NCBI RefSeq assembly: GCF_000281045.1
Contig: NW_008246083.1
Coordinates: forward strand, 570,186-634,185
Direction: 5' to 3'
DNA length: 64,000 nucleotides
DNA from: Saprolegnia diclina VS20
Lineage: Eukaryota; Oomycota; Saprolegniomycetes; Saprolegniales; Saprolegniaceae
Of this stretch, positions 45,146 to 55,352 are shown in pieces. How positions within the stretch are numbered: position 1 is the first letter of the stretch; every line of letters begins with the position of its first letter. A program made the translations under genes and the position numbers. The notes beneath the pieces were generated by a model. The model had not been told where the DNA came from. It searched no databases and worked only from the letters and a program-made list of their open reading frames with translations.

Positions 45146-45646
45146 ATGGCGATCTGCGTCTTTAACGACTGCGGCCAGCCCGCGCTCGACGGCTCGGACA
45201 AGTGTCATTTCCACCGCAACAGGACTAAGTGCAGCGTGCCCGAGTGCACCAACCAGGTGTACGCGCGGCACCTCTGCATCCGGCACGGTGGCAAGCGCAC
45301 GTGCCAGTACCCCGACTGTGTCACGAACGCCCGCGCCGGCGACCTTTGCGCCAAGCACGGCGGCGCCAAACACAAGCCGCTCTGCTCGATCGAAGGCTGC
45401 GCCAAGAAGGCGTACGGACGCAACCGCTGCATTGCCCACGGCGGCGGCAAACAGTGTTTGGCCCCGCAGTGCCGGACCCGCGCGCGCGTGAGCGGCTACT
45501 GCTGGCGTCACCGCCACAAGACATCGGCGCCAACGGACGACCCGCTGCTTTCGATCGTGGATGCGTGGATGAACGAAGATACGCAGCACGAAGACGCGAG
45601 CGGCCCGACGCCGTACTACCCCGCGCCGAGTCCTCGCAATTCATGA
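45146..45646 (+). CDS. WRKY19-type zinc-finger protein 4
   Basis: A 166-residue single-exon frame; the ATG at 45146 (CCCCATGGC) stands three codons before the first cysteine. Five complete C-x4-C-x9/10-C-x2-H fingers occupy residues 4-123, with CTNQVYARHLCIRHGGK and RCIAHGGGKQC. The tail keeps a shortened form of the family motif (LLSIVDAWMNED), then an acidic and proline-rich end. It opens the densest part of the family, where five members lie in 6.7 kb, and is the only one there on the plus strand. It is head-to-head in direction with none of its neighbours, so an inversion or an independent insertion may have placed it. Confidence 0.88.
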   Translation: MAICVFNDCGQPALDGSDKCHFHRNRTKCSVPECTNQVYARHLCIRHGGKRTCQYPDCVTNARAGDLCAKHGGAKHKPLCSIEGCAKKAYGRNRCIAHGGGKQCLAPQCRTRARVSGYCWRHRHKTSAPTDDPLLSIVDAWMNEDTQHEDASGPTPYYPAPSPRNS

Positions 45647-46471
45647 CAGACGACGCACAAGTAATTTATCGCTGTTGGACGCTTTTTCAGTATTACGTAA
45701 GGGAATAGTCCCTTGATCAAAATCCACAAAAGCGTTTTGGCGCCAAACGGTCCCGGGCGTTTCCGCTTTGGCGACTATAAGATCTTGATGTCTTGGTGCA
45801 CGCGTTGCGCAGTCGAGCTGCGAAAGAAGGGATGGCCATCTAGTACGATAGTCATGTGTACTAGCTTATAGCTAGTGTCTAGGTGTTGGTATTGCATGTT
45901 ACATGTAGAGATACGTGTGAACACCGAAGCCACCAGCACTCCACTCACTCTACAATACACCTTTCACTACGGAGTGCGAGCTCGGAGTGCGGACGGTGGC
46001 TTCTACACACCTGGAGCCCTTTCTGTACATTTGCATTTGCTTTTGCGTTGGTCAAGACCAACACTAGGGTAAAAGGCAAGGAAAGGCGTAGCGATGGATT
46101 CTGATATATAAGGTCGCCGCGCGGTTCCCGCCAATGGTTTCGAGAGTGATGATCGATGCACCGTCCGCGATTGAACCATCATTCACACCCACCCGCGTGG
46201 CGTCGCGTCGTCTCCTCTTGCATGATGACGAGCTTGTGCTGTTGCTGGAGCTTTATGTATATATTGAAGACGTTATTGTACACAGTGAGGGAAAATTCAA
46301 AGAAGTATATTACGAGGTTGCCAAAGAGACTAGAAAATGTGTTACAGCGCGGGCGACGTGGCTGGTGTTTGTGTTATAAATACGGCGTGGAGCATGCAGA
46401 GAGGGCGCTACTGGAAGAGAGAGGACGAGGCTTCACGAGAGGACTTATGGATGATCGGGCCTCGAGGAATC
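45647..46471. other. Intergenic, AT-richer; one weak frame
   Basis: A plus-strand frame 46134-46379 encodes LVLLLELYVYIEDVIVHSEG and similar ordinary-looking sequence of 81 residues, but I recognise no domain and see no spliced partners. Otherwise empty. Confidence 0.3.
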
Positions 46472-47149
46472 TCACTCGAACGCGATGGCGGTCGTACCTT
46501 GGGTGGTGCAGCTGTCAAGTGGCGCCAAGCTAACGTCCATCAAGTCCAACGAGATGAATCCGCCAAAGTCCATGAACGAGTCCATCGCCAAGATGTCCTC
46601 GTCCATGCGGCTAGCCCATGGATCCTCCATCGAGTCCTCGAGAGCCATCATGAGCTCGGTCGGCAGCATCGCCTCATTGTCGCCGTGCTCCTTCTGGAGG
46701 GTCGAGGAGGATCGTGGGGTCAATTCAAAGTCAGAGAAGAGAGAGATCGAGGGTGTCGGCGATGCAGCCACGACGCGATTGCGGTGCGGCCAGCACACGC
46801 CACGGTCTCGCGCCGCCGCACCGCAGCCGGCCACGCCGCAGAGCGTGGCGCCAGCGTGGGCGAAGCACTTGGTCTTCGCGCCGCGCACCGCGTTCGTGCA
46901 GCCGTCATGGCCGCAGAGGCCGAGTACCTTTGTGCAGTGCTTGCTACAGCGCTTGCCAGCGCGGGCGGGCGACCCGCAGCCGTCGACCTCGCACGTCTCT
47001 TTGCCGCCATGGCCCACGCAGAGACGCCGGGCGTAGACTTGGTTGCAGCAGCCTTCGATCCGGCACTGGGCGCGGTACCGGTGGAAGGCGCACTTGCTAC
47101 CGACGGCCGCGGGCTGAGCGCAGCCCTTGAAGACGCAGGGCCCGACCAT
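46472..47149 (-). CDS. WRKY19-type zinc-finger protein 5
   Basis: The longest family member here: 225 residues, single exon, ATG at 47149. It has five fingers, CCNQVYARRLCVGHGGK being the second. Finger 3 runs CEVDGCGSPARAGKRCSKH and the fourth has a longer middle spacing (CGHDGCTNAVRGAKTKCFAH); all C-C-C-H ligands are present. The tail after residue 125 is about 100 residues, nearly twice that of its relatives, and is rich in Asp, Met, Leu and Ser, with repeated acidic-hydrophobic patches (ELMMALEDSMEDPW, MDEDILAMDSFMDFGG). This supports the idea that the tail, not the finger part, evolves fastest. Inferred role: nuclear regulator. A large plus-strand frame opposite it is a codon-bias shadow. 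Confidence 0.87.
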   Translation of the reverse strand: MVGPCVFKGCAQPAAVGSKCAFHRYRAQCRIEGCCNQVYARRLCVGHGGKETCEVDGCGSPARAGKRCSKHCTKVLGLCGHDGCTNAVRGAKTKCFAHAGATLCGVAGCGAAARDRGVCWPHRNRVVAASPTPSISLFSDFELTPRSSSTLQKEHGDNEAMLPTELMMALEDSMEDPWASRMDEDILAMDSFMDFGGFISLDLMDVSLAPLDSCTTQGTTAIAFE

Positions 47150-47648
47150 ACTGCTGCTCTGTTCGTCTCGATGGAAATTGCAAACTGAGCGGAATTTAGG
47201 GTTGGTTGAGACAGCCTGTTTAAAACAGTGTGTTTTTGGTAAAGATACGTACGTGCTGCATTGGTGAGATGGACGCGCGTACGACGACGGCTTGCGCTAG
47301 GTCAAGGACCAGGATCCAAGTGCAGTGTGGTCCATGGACGTACACACATTGCTGCGTTTCTTCGCTGAATGGCTATACGAGCCAAATCTACCACCCACAC
47401 TGGCATGGCAACTGCAGGGTGGGGTGTTTGATACATGTTTTATACATGGCGCCGAAATGAGCCGGTTGTAACGTGCCGAATTAGGACTAAAAATCCGATT
47501 TTAAAAACTGGACACGACTGAAATCCGGTTTCGACTTGATTTTTTACCGGCGCCCCCACCGGCTCGGAGTCTCCAGCTCTGGCATCCTTCGTCGCTGTGG
47601 TCCACGTTGGACAATGTGTACAAGGATAAATAACATATTTAAGGTGAT
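47150..47648. other. Intergenic between zinc-finger genes 5 and 6
   Basis: No gene seen. This is one of the short spacers within the zinc-finger cluster. Confidence 0.4.
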
Positions 47649-48188
47649 TTAGAACAGAACAATGTCGTCGAGTATCCCATCAAAGTCGATAAAGTCGTCC
47701 GAGAGCGAGGAGACAAGCGTCGTCTCGTCCATCATCCATTCGTCGAGCATGAGAATCAACGCGTCGCCGTCGTTGCAAGCCAAGGCCTCTTGTGGCATGG
47801 GCTTGGAGAGCACGCGGTTACGGTGGTGCCAGCAGAATTTGCCCATGCGTGCGGGCTTCACGCAGTCGTCGACGGCGCAGTTGCTGCTGCCGCCGTGGAG
47901 CGGACATTTGGTTTGGTTGGCGGCGGCGGTGTCTTGAGTGCACCCGTCCACTGAGCACGCGCTGCTGGACCGCGCCGTGTGCTTGGTGCAGAAGTCGCCA
48001 ATACGCACGGGCGAGGCACAGCCCGGCGACTGACACGTCTTTTTGCCGCCGTGGCTCACGCAGAGGAGGCGGGCGTAGACCTGGTTGAAGCAGCCGTCGA
48101 CTTTGCACTTGGAGCGGTAGCGGTGGAAGGCGCACTTGTCAAGGGACGGCACGACTGGCTTGGAGCACCCGTTGAAGAGGCAGCTCAT
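47649..48188 (-). CDS. WRKY19-type zinc-finger protein 6
   Basis: Single exon, 179 residues; I chose ATG 48188 because the frame above it opens only with TTG and carries no finger. Five fingers include CFNQVYARLLCVSHGGK. Finger 4 is stretched (CSVDGCTQDTAAANQTKCPLH). The tail has the full two-part motif: LILMLDEWMMDE, then DFIDFDGILDDIVLF at the very C-terminus. This tail is shared almost word for word with proteins 7 and 8, which lie next in line on the same strand, so 6, 7 and 8 look like recent tandem copies. Upstream of the ATG, ccattttcgaatttcc resembles the oomycete initiator plus flank. Confidence 0.9.
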   Translation of the reverse strand: MSCLFNGCSKPVVPSLDKCAFHRYRSKCKVDGCFNQVYARLLCVSHGGKKTCQSPGCASPVRIGDFCTKHTARSSSACSVDGCTQDTAAANQTKCPLHGGSSNCAVDDCVKPARMGKFCWHHRNRVLSKPMPQEALACNDGDALILMLDEWMMDETTLVSSLSDDFIDFDGILDDIVLF

Positions 48189-49681
48189 GATGGAGCGAGG
48201 AAATTCGAAAATGGCATCGTCACGCGCGAGCGATCTTGTGGCGTCGGCTGGATTTGTTTCTTGTTGCCATGTCGCGTCCAAGTATAAAACACTGTTGGAA
48301 AGCTTTTCGCTTCGAAGGCATACAAAAGAAAGGTTGGTTTTGGTGTGTATAAAACACTTGCGACTGTAGACTGTTTAACACATTCTCACACCATTCCCAT
48401 TCTCATCAAATGGTGTAGCTGCACTTCAACGTCGCCGAATCAAGTTGTTTCATTCAGCCAGACACGATGGGCTATTTCGACTGGCTTATCCTATGGACTT
48501 GTCCGATCATACGGCAAGCGTAGGATGACAAGAGGCTTAACGTGAAGAGTGTAGAAAGAAAAGGGCACTCGTGCACAGGCAGTATCCTTGGAGCGATTTG
48601 CTACGAGCTCACACTATTTATGGACAAAGCGGGTGTACCTGTCCCACACACTGCCGCTCGTTTGTAAAGCGCGGGTGTTTTTGACTGGTCTTTGACGGCG
48701 TCCCTCCGTGTTTGTGCCAATCGAGTATCGCTGGCGTGGCGACAACGTACACTATTTCTGTGGAAGCAATCATTCACGCCCCTGCCGGCTCGCTTTGCGA
48801 AAACCGTGTGCGAGTGATCGTCTTGCCGTCAACGCTTCAACGGGCACAAAAGCACGCTCTCCTAAGCGAACCCAATTACATAAATGTCAGCACATTCGAG
48901 GAGATAGCATTATCCCCAAACAGAGTTTAGACGCAAAAGTAGCGATCCAAACCTCGTCAATATCATGCATCACGACCCACGCGGTGTGTATCATCAAGCG
49001 GCGTCGAAGATCGCGTGGGTACGATTCATTGGTCCACGTCAATTGCGAGATGTGGGGTGGCCCTCATGATACGACGGTTCTCTTGATTCTATCGACGACG
49101 ACTGTGCACCGAAGATTCTCATCTCGCCACCCACCCACAGCCAGAGCAAGGGGCGAATCAAGTCACATTGCTCGTTTATGTTTGTTTCAATGAAAACCCT
49201 AACCCCATATTTGACGTAATGGTGGTTTTCATTTTATATTTATATCGACATATGAGCGTGTTTCGCGTTATCTTCGTTGTTACAAAGACTCCGCAGACGT
49301 AGAGCCTAGCAATCTCCTTCTTCTTCATTCGCTCGCCGGGCCGTGGCTGCGCAGGTGACGGCGCGGGGGCTCGTCTTGCTCTGCTATAGTCGCCCAGCGG
49401 CACTTGTGGCCGGGAGTGAGTATGATGACACGCCTCGCAGAGGCCTTCCAGGCTTCGCCGTCGGCGGCAAAGCTATGCTGCTTTTTGAGGGCATCGAGAG
49501 ACGCGAGCGACTGCGACTGCGTTTTTATTTGGTGCAAGAATACGAGCTGAAAACCAAGGGAATCTGCAATGCCCTACACAACCACCCAATCACGTGCGTT
49601 TCGTTACTAGAAACTATATTTTATGGGTTTAACTTATTTATATATCTGAAAGGTGTCTCGAAAGAGCTTGGTCAAAGGGTT
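48189..49681. other. Intergenic between zinc-finger genes 6 and 7
   Basis: About 1.5 kb without a supported gene. I looked for finger remnants (C-x4-C next to NQVYA) on both strands and found none. It has short frames only. Confidence 0.4.
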
Positions 49682-50218
49682 TTACATGGAGAGAAGAATG
49701 TCGTCCAAAATGCCGTGAAAATCAACATCGTCGTCGTCGAGCGCCATGAGCGGCTCGTCTTGCATCCACTCGTCCAGCATCAGGATGAGCGCGTCGCCGT
49801 CCGTCTCGCTCGCAAACGCAGGCGTCGCTGGCGCGGGCAGCACGCGGTTGCGGTGGGGCCAGCACACGCCGCTAATGCGCGCCGGGAGGGCGCACCCGGC
49901 AATCGAGCACGGCTTGCCGCCGCCGTGGTGCGTGCACTTGTCAAATTGGTGCGCGACGCGCTCGCAGCCCGGCTCGGAGCACAAAGGCTTGGCTTTGCGC
50001 GAGTGTTTGGCGCAAAAATCGCCCGTGCGGACGGTGGTTGTGCAGTTGTCGAACGCACAGTGCTTCTTGCCGCCGTGGCCGACGCAGAGGAGGCGGGCGT
50101 AGACTTGGTTGAAGCAGCCGTCAATTTTACACTTGGAGCGGTACCGGTGGAACGAGCACTTGTCCGAGTACGACATGGTGGGCGCGAAGCAACCGTTAAA
50201 GACGCACGTCACGGCCAT
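49682..50218 (-). CDS. WRKY19-type zinc-finger protein 7
   Basis: A 178-residue single-exon gene from ATG 50218; codons above it open only with TTG. The five fingers are regular (CFNQVYARLLCVGHGGK, KCTHHGGGKPC, then CSIAGCALPARISGVCWPH). The tail reads LILMLDEWMQDE and then DVDFHGILDDILLSM, matching protein 6 and, more loosely, protein 8. The first ten residues (MAVTCVFNGC) and the phrase CSFHRYRSKC are also very close to 6 and 8. This supports stepwise tandem duplication along the minus strand. The role is inferred as for the family. Confidence 0.9.
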   Translation of the reverse strand: MAVTCVFNGCFAPTMSYSDKCSFHRYRSKCKIDGCFNQVYARLLCVGHGGKKHCAFDNCTTTVRTGDFCAKHSRKAKPLCSEPGCERVAHQFDKCTHHGGGKPCSIAGCALPARISGVCWPHRNRVLPAPATPAFASETDGDALILMLDEWMQDEPLMALDDDDVDFHGILDDILLSM

Positions 50219-51229
50219 TCTTGGAGCTTGGTGGCAATTCAAAAGAAAATCGAAAAATGGGAGCTCCGAGAGGATGTCTGCACTTCGTTCTTCTTGATGC
50301 GGCTCGTGTTTCTCCTAAACAACACGTGTTGGCCGCAATGAACTGGCGTACCGTGGCCGCTCCGTGGGCGACAACTCGATGGTTGAAATCAGCGCCGTGC
50401 ATCGATTCAGGCATGTTTGATTCACATTTGCTTACAAATACCTAGATAAGAATCAATTGATGTTTTAAACAGCGGGTTGTGTGTCACTCGCGCTAAATTC
50501 TGCGAAATTTGCATTGGCGCGCTGTTTGTTTGTGGTCAAAGACTTGGCTACTTGTATGAGCGTGGGATGTCCCCGGCCGCACAAGTCCAACGGGAACGCC
50601 ACGTTAGTCACCGACCATGGTGCCTGCGACATTTACTTTTTCATTTCTGGCGACAGCAAGAAGCCTTCTGGGCGCCTAAAATCATGAAAAATTGCTTGAT
50701 TAGGGCAATTTCAAGTGCAAACGAATCTTGGACGTCGAGGCGCCACGTGGAAGAAAAAGCCAGATGTCCTACAGAAGGAAAAACGGTGTGCATCGACGGC
50801 GTCCTGGATGTTGAAGGGAACGAACGTGGGGTACGTGGCAGTCCAACGGAAGATCGATTTTTTTGGACACGCCGACGTGCANNNNNNNNNNNNNNNNNNN
50901 NNNNNNNNNNNNNNNNNNNNNNNNNNNNNNNNNNNNNNNNNNNNNNNNNNNNNNNNNNNNNNNNNNNNNNNNNNNNNNNNNNNNNNNNNNNNNNNNNNNN
51001 NNNNNNNNNNNNNNNNNNNNNNNNNNNNNNNNNNNNNNNNNNNNNNNNNNNNNNNNNNNNNNNNNNNNNNNNNNNNNNNNNNNNNNNNNNNNNNNNNNNN
51101 NNNNNNNNNNNNNNNNNNNNNNNNNNNNNNNNNNNNNNNNNNNNNNNNNNNNNNNNNNNNNNNNNNNNNNNNNNNNNNNNNNNNNNNNNNNNNNNNNNNN
51201 NNNNNNNNNNNNNNNNNNNNNNNNNNGTC
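50219..51229. other. Intergenic including assembly gap
   Basis: Known sequence 50219-50881 has no supported gene. The rest is a run of N up to three bases before the stop of zinc-finger gene 8, so another family member could be missing here. Confidence 0.4.
50882..51226. other. Assembly gap of 345 N
   Basis: Unknown bases inside the tandem zinc-finger stretch. Gaps commonly fall in near-identical repeats, so collapsed copies are possible. Confidence 0.99.
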
Positions 51230-51802
51230 TCAATCGTGTCCGGTGTGCGACGCGTTGCTAAACGCGATAATGTCGTCCAAGATGCCGTCCAAGTCAATGT
51301 CCTGGAGCTCCAAGTGAGGTCCGTCGGTCGAGGCCCACTCATCGAGCATGAGTGCGAGCGCGTCGCAGTTGTCGGGCGTCGTCGTCGTCGTTGTTGCCGC
51401 ACTTGGCATGATTCGGTTGCGGTGGCTCCAGCAAAACTGCCCGACCCGCGCCGGCATCAAGCAGCAGTCGACGGCGCATGGCGTGCCGCCGCCGTGCAGC
51501 GTGCAAAAGCCTCTGGCACTGACGGGGTGCGTGCAGCCGCCGCTGAATTGGCACATGGCTGGTCCGCGCGTCGAGTGTTTGGTACAGTAGTCGCCGATGC
51601 GAGCGGGCGTTGTGCACTGCGGGTGCATGCAGAGCTTCTTGCCGCCGTGGCTCACGCAGAGCCGCCGCGCGTAGACCTGGTTGAAGCAGTCGGCAACGCT
51701 GCACTTGGTGCGGTACCGGTGAAAGTGACACTTGTCACGCGCCGGCAGCGTCGGGTTGGAGCAGCCGTCAAAGAGGCAATGTGTTGGTGCGGACGTTGCC
51801 AT
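51230..51802 (-). CDS. WRKY19-type zinc-finger protein 8
   Basis: A 190-residue single-exon frame from ATG 51802; the frame continues upward to 52021 without an ATG. Five fingers include CFNQVYARRLCVSHGGK. Finger 4 has five residues in its first spacer (CQFSGGC) instead of four, a small departure that still leaves all ligands. A threonine run (TTTTTT) precedes the tail motifs LALMLDEWAS and DIDLDGILDDIIAF, after which it has 11 extra residues compared with 6 and 7. TTCATTTTCAAA directly before the ATG looks like an initiator with a near-zero leader. The stop codon lies three bases from a sequence gap. Confidence 0.88.
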   Translation of the reverse strand: MATSAPTHCLFDGCSNPTLPARDKCHFHRYRTKCSVADCFNQVYARRLCVSHGGKKLCMHPQCTTPARIGDYCTKHSTRGPAMCQFSGGCTHPVSARGFCTLHGGGTPCAVDCCLMPARVGQFCWSHRNRIMPSAATTTTTTPDNCDALALMLDEWASTDGPHLELQDIDLDGILDDIIAFSNASHTGHD

Positions 51803-52846
51803 TTTGAAAATGAAGGAGGTGTTGCTGGTCGACTTGGCAATGACAACAGCGAGGCGATGTGTCCCATGCTCGCACCGAGCCAACCAACACTCAAGGGCAG
51901 TAACTCTGAGCCATGGACATACAAAAAACCATTCTCGCAAACCTCGTGGATCACTTGTCCAAGGGTTGTGTGCTGCAAGTTTGTAAATCCGGCTTGGACG
52001 GACACTCCTGGGATATCCCAATGTACGAGTGTACGTACATTAGGGTACATTGCCCGATTCTACGCGATATGTCTATGCGATGTACCCGTACATTGTGTAT
52101 TGTACGAGAAGGTGTCGCCCCGAATGTACAACCAGCGAAGTTGTTGGGGTTGTTGCGCTGACACATTAGCTCCAAGCAGCCGTACTGGTGTGTATACTAA
52201 CGATAAATCGACCTATTGTACGCGGATCTAGAGACTCTTCCACCGAGTGATGCCTTCTATGACCCTCCAAGGACCCTCGGTTTAAAACTGCGACCATGGC
52301 AGACATGCCCCGCGCAAGGTGCAAGGCTTTGAACCAACAAGCCATTACTCGCCCACCTCCCGCAAAAGCAACGCACATACGTCGCATGGACGTTCCCGGG
52401 GACTAGTACGTGTCTGCGATCGCACCCGACTCAAATTTTCCTGGTCAGCCGATTCAACGCCTTTCGCCCAGTGCACACTCGTAGAGGAGATATACTGCTA
52501 CCTAGTACCAGCGTGCGCCCGTGTAGACCGTCGCCTTGGTACTGCACTTGCAGCCATCACTGCTTGGGGCATTTCAGAATGATGGTCGTTTGTGAACAGA
52601 CCATCATTCGACTGATGAGTTGCCACTGTCGTGTGGTTGCCAGACACGCCAAGGCCGCAGCGCTCACAACCCCGAAAAGATCCGGCACGAATCTTGTGGT
52701 TGTCCGAGGTTTGAGCCGCACAGCGCTTGCATGCCCAGTGCATGGTGCGACCCTCTGCAGGCAGCTCAGCTCAACGACCAAAGCGAAAAGGCAAATGCGA
52801 GTGTATTCAATCTCCTAGCGTCGAGGCACGAGATGTGGCAGCAAGC
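51803..52846. other. Intergenic between zinc-finger gene 8 and U2AF gene
   Basis: No gene. Around 52022-52130 the word gtac and short gtacatt variants recur several times without regular spacing. Nothing else is visible. Confidence 0.4.
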
Positions 52847-54882
52847 TTAGAACTCACGGCGGGCAAACTTGGTCTCCGACATAAACTCGACGGCCACCGT
52901 TCGGTTGGCAAACCCGCGCCCGTGGAGCTCGTTGGACGCATGCTGCGCGTGGACGACTTCGCCAAACTCGACAAAGATCTAAACCATCAGATCTGAGTGC
53001 CATCGTTTCAATCTATCAAGTAGAGAGACATACCTTGCCCACCGAGGCGAGTTGGTACTGCGTCTCGCCCGGACGCGGCACGACCATGGACCGGATCGGC
53101 CCCGACTTTTCGCACTCGGCGCGAATGTCGTCGCAAATGTCCTGGTACTCGTCGTTGTCGGTCAGGTCCTCGGGCGTCACCATGTTGAGGAGCACAATGA
53201 TGCGCGAGGGCGCGCCCAAGGGCACACTCGGCACGATCTGCAGCGGCATCGCCTGGTGCTTTTGCAGCTGCTGCAAGATCGGGTCCACGTTCAGCAATAG
53301 CGGGTTGGACGACGTCGCGGCTTGCATCATGGTGGTCGTCGTCACGCCCGGGTTGCCGAGCTGCTGCGGCGGCGCGTGCGGGTGGTCCGGCGGGTAGAGG
53401 CCGCCGGCCGTCAGCGCCGTGCGCACCGTGAGCGTCTTATCGCCAATCTGCATGTCGTTGAGGCCCGCGCACGCGACTTGCGTGACTTCCGGGTCCATGT
53501 ACTCGCAAAAGCCATAGCCCTAGCACTCGCCTCGTACAGTGGCTCATGAGGAGGACGACTGGTACCTTGGAGAGGTTGGTGTTGAGCTCCTTGACGAGGT
53601 GGAACGACTTGAGCGCACCAAAGGCCTGGAGGAGCTCCTTGACCTGCTCTTCGTTGAGGTGGTACGGGAGGCCGCCGATGAAGATCTTGCCGGGGCCGTC
53701 CGAGACCGACGTCGAGACGATGCCAAGCGCGTTGACGTTGAGCTTGGGGATCGGACCGACGTCTTTGACCGCCGACGGGTTGTAGTCGTTCGGGCGGCGG
53801 ATCTTGAGCGGCTGCCCATGGTACGAGACGCCGTCGAGCTCCATGCACGCGGTCGTGAGCTCGATCGACTTGAGCTCGACGAACGCAAAGTGGCGCTCGC
53901 GGTTGATGTACACCTACATAGTGTATGGAGACGTGTTGCAGCTGCACGGACGTACCGAGACGACGCTGCCGTGCTCTTGGCGCTCGCCCAAGGCCTTGTC
54001 GATGACTTCGTTGAAGAAGCGCTCAATCTCCTGCTCGGGCACGTCGCCAAAGCCGCCAACGTACAAGCGGCGGGCGTGGCGCGAGTGCTGGTTGCCGGCA
54101 AACGCCTGTGACGTAGCGCATAAGCGTCTCGACCATTGATAGAAGAGAGAGAGAAAGCACGCGTACTTGATGGTGCATGTAGGCCTACGCGACCCATGAG
54201 CCTCAAGTCCAGGCATACGATACAAGAGTTCAAACGTACGTTGGACGTGGGCGGGCCAAACGACGCGGGGCCAACGACGCCAGAGAGGGCCGCCAAGTTG
54301 GCCTGCAAGATGGCTTGGGCCGCGTAGGCGGCCGCATTCTCTTGTGTGACACCCGGCGGCAAAACGTCGAATCTGATCCGACATGCATGATAAGAAGGTG
54401 GTCGGACGCAATGGCATGGCGTACCGTCGAGTGCGCACGCGCCCCGAGCCGCTCAAGGAATAAATACCGAGGCCTTCGAATTTCTTCACTTCGCCTTGAT
54501 CGCGCTTGTTGCTGCCTCGGCGGTCGCGCGGGTCGTCCCGGCGCGACGACCGGTCCTTCGAGCGCGACCGATCGCGCCGCCTTCGGTCGTCATGGCGATC
54601 GCGAGTGTCGCGATCGCTGTGGCGGCCACCACGCGAGTCGCGGCCACTTCGGTCACGGTCGTAGCGGTCGCTGCGCGACGAGCGATCACGGTCACTGCGC
54701 TCGTGGCGGTCGCTGCGAGGGTACGCGTCGCGCGAGCCCTGGTCGCGGCGCGGCTCCTGCGCATCCGCATATTGGTCGCGTTGGCCCGGCGGCGGCAGGA
54801 TGGAGGGCGGCGGCCCGCCTCCGTTCTCTTGCTGCTGCTGCATCCACGCGGGCAGGACCAGTTCACGTCCCCGGCCGGCCAT
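52847..54882 (-). CDS. U2AF2: Splicing factor U2AF large subunit
   Basis: Seven exons over introns 54424-54373, 54239-54185, 54166-54106, 53955-53914, 53565-53520 and 53033-52979 give 574 residues. The N-terminus is an arginine/serine domain rich in RD and SR pairs (DRHERSDRDRSSRSDR). Then comes RRFDVLPPGVT, the family's conserved proline stretch. RRM1 starts RRLYVGGFGDVP and ends in HFAFVELK. RRM2 starts KIFIGGLPYHLNEEQ and includes KGYGFCEYMD. The C-terminal UHM-type RRM starts IIVLLNMVTPEDL, which binds SF1 and similar partners. The protein binds the polypyrimidine tract at 3' splice sites in the nucleus. Exon 3 is only 18 bases (54184-54167). With introns this short and tracts this weak in the same window, its RRMs may favour other signals; that is inference. 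Confidence 0.93.
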
Positions 54883-55352
54883 CTTCCACTCGTTCGCTTA
54901 AAGCCGCAGAATCGCCGATTGGTCGATGGGTCCCACGCCCTTTTTATTCCAACATCCAATTCCACATACAAGTATCAAGTATAGCAGCTATAGTTGATTA
55001 AACAATGACACGTGGGAAGTTCGAATTTTCAAAATACTGTACAACACGCAAATAGTGTTTCTTAGTCAACGCCATCGACTACACAGACACGAGCCAGTCG
55101 AAATGCTACGAACGACTCCAGTTGGTCCTCGCGCGCAAGATTCGACGGCGACTCGAGGCGATCATTGCAGGTCATGCTCTTGCTTGCTTGCAGTAGCGCA
55201 GCCTCGATCGCACGACGCCAACAGCCCGCCCCCAGTCGTGCTTTAGTCGCTCCTTAGTCGAACGAATTGCGGTAAAATTGAAACGCAACACGGGAATTTG
55301 TTGAAGTTGCGGCCAGCTGCCGTTATATCCCAGTAGTCAGCGGACAAGCAGC
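54883..55352. other. Divergent intergenic region
   Basis: It lies between the start of the U2AF gene and the start of the small membrane protein gene. No motif that I can name, and no gene. Confidence 0.4.

Noticed and set aside
46134-46379. 81-codon frame with protein-like composition
   Set aside because: I briefly considered a Myb/SANT-like fragment, but no conserved tryptophans or spliced partner supports it.
46337-47188. 283-codon plus-strand open frame
   Set aside because: Shadow of zinc-finger gene 5; the minus strand carries all five fingers.
50481-50687. CMSVGCPRPH as a possible extra zinc finger beside the gap
   Set aside because: Only C-x4-C matches; NQVYAR, HGGK and the third Cys and His are all missing.
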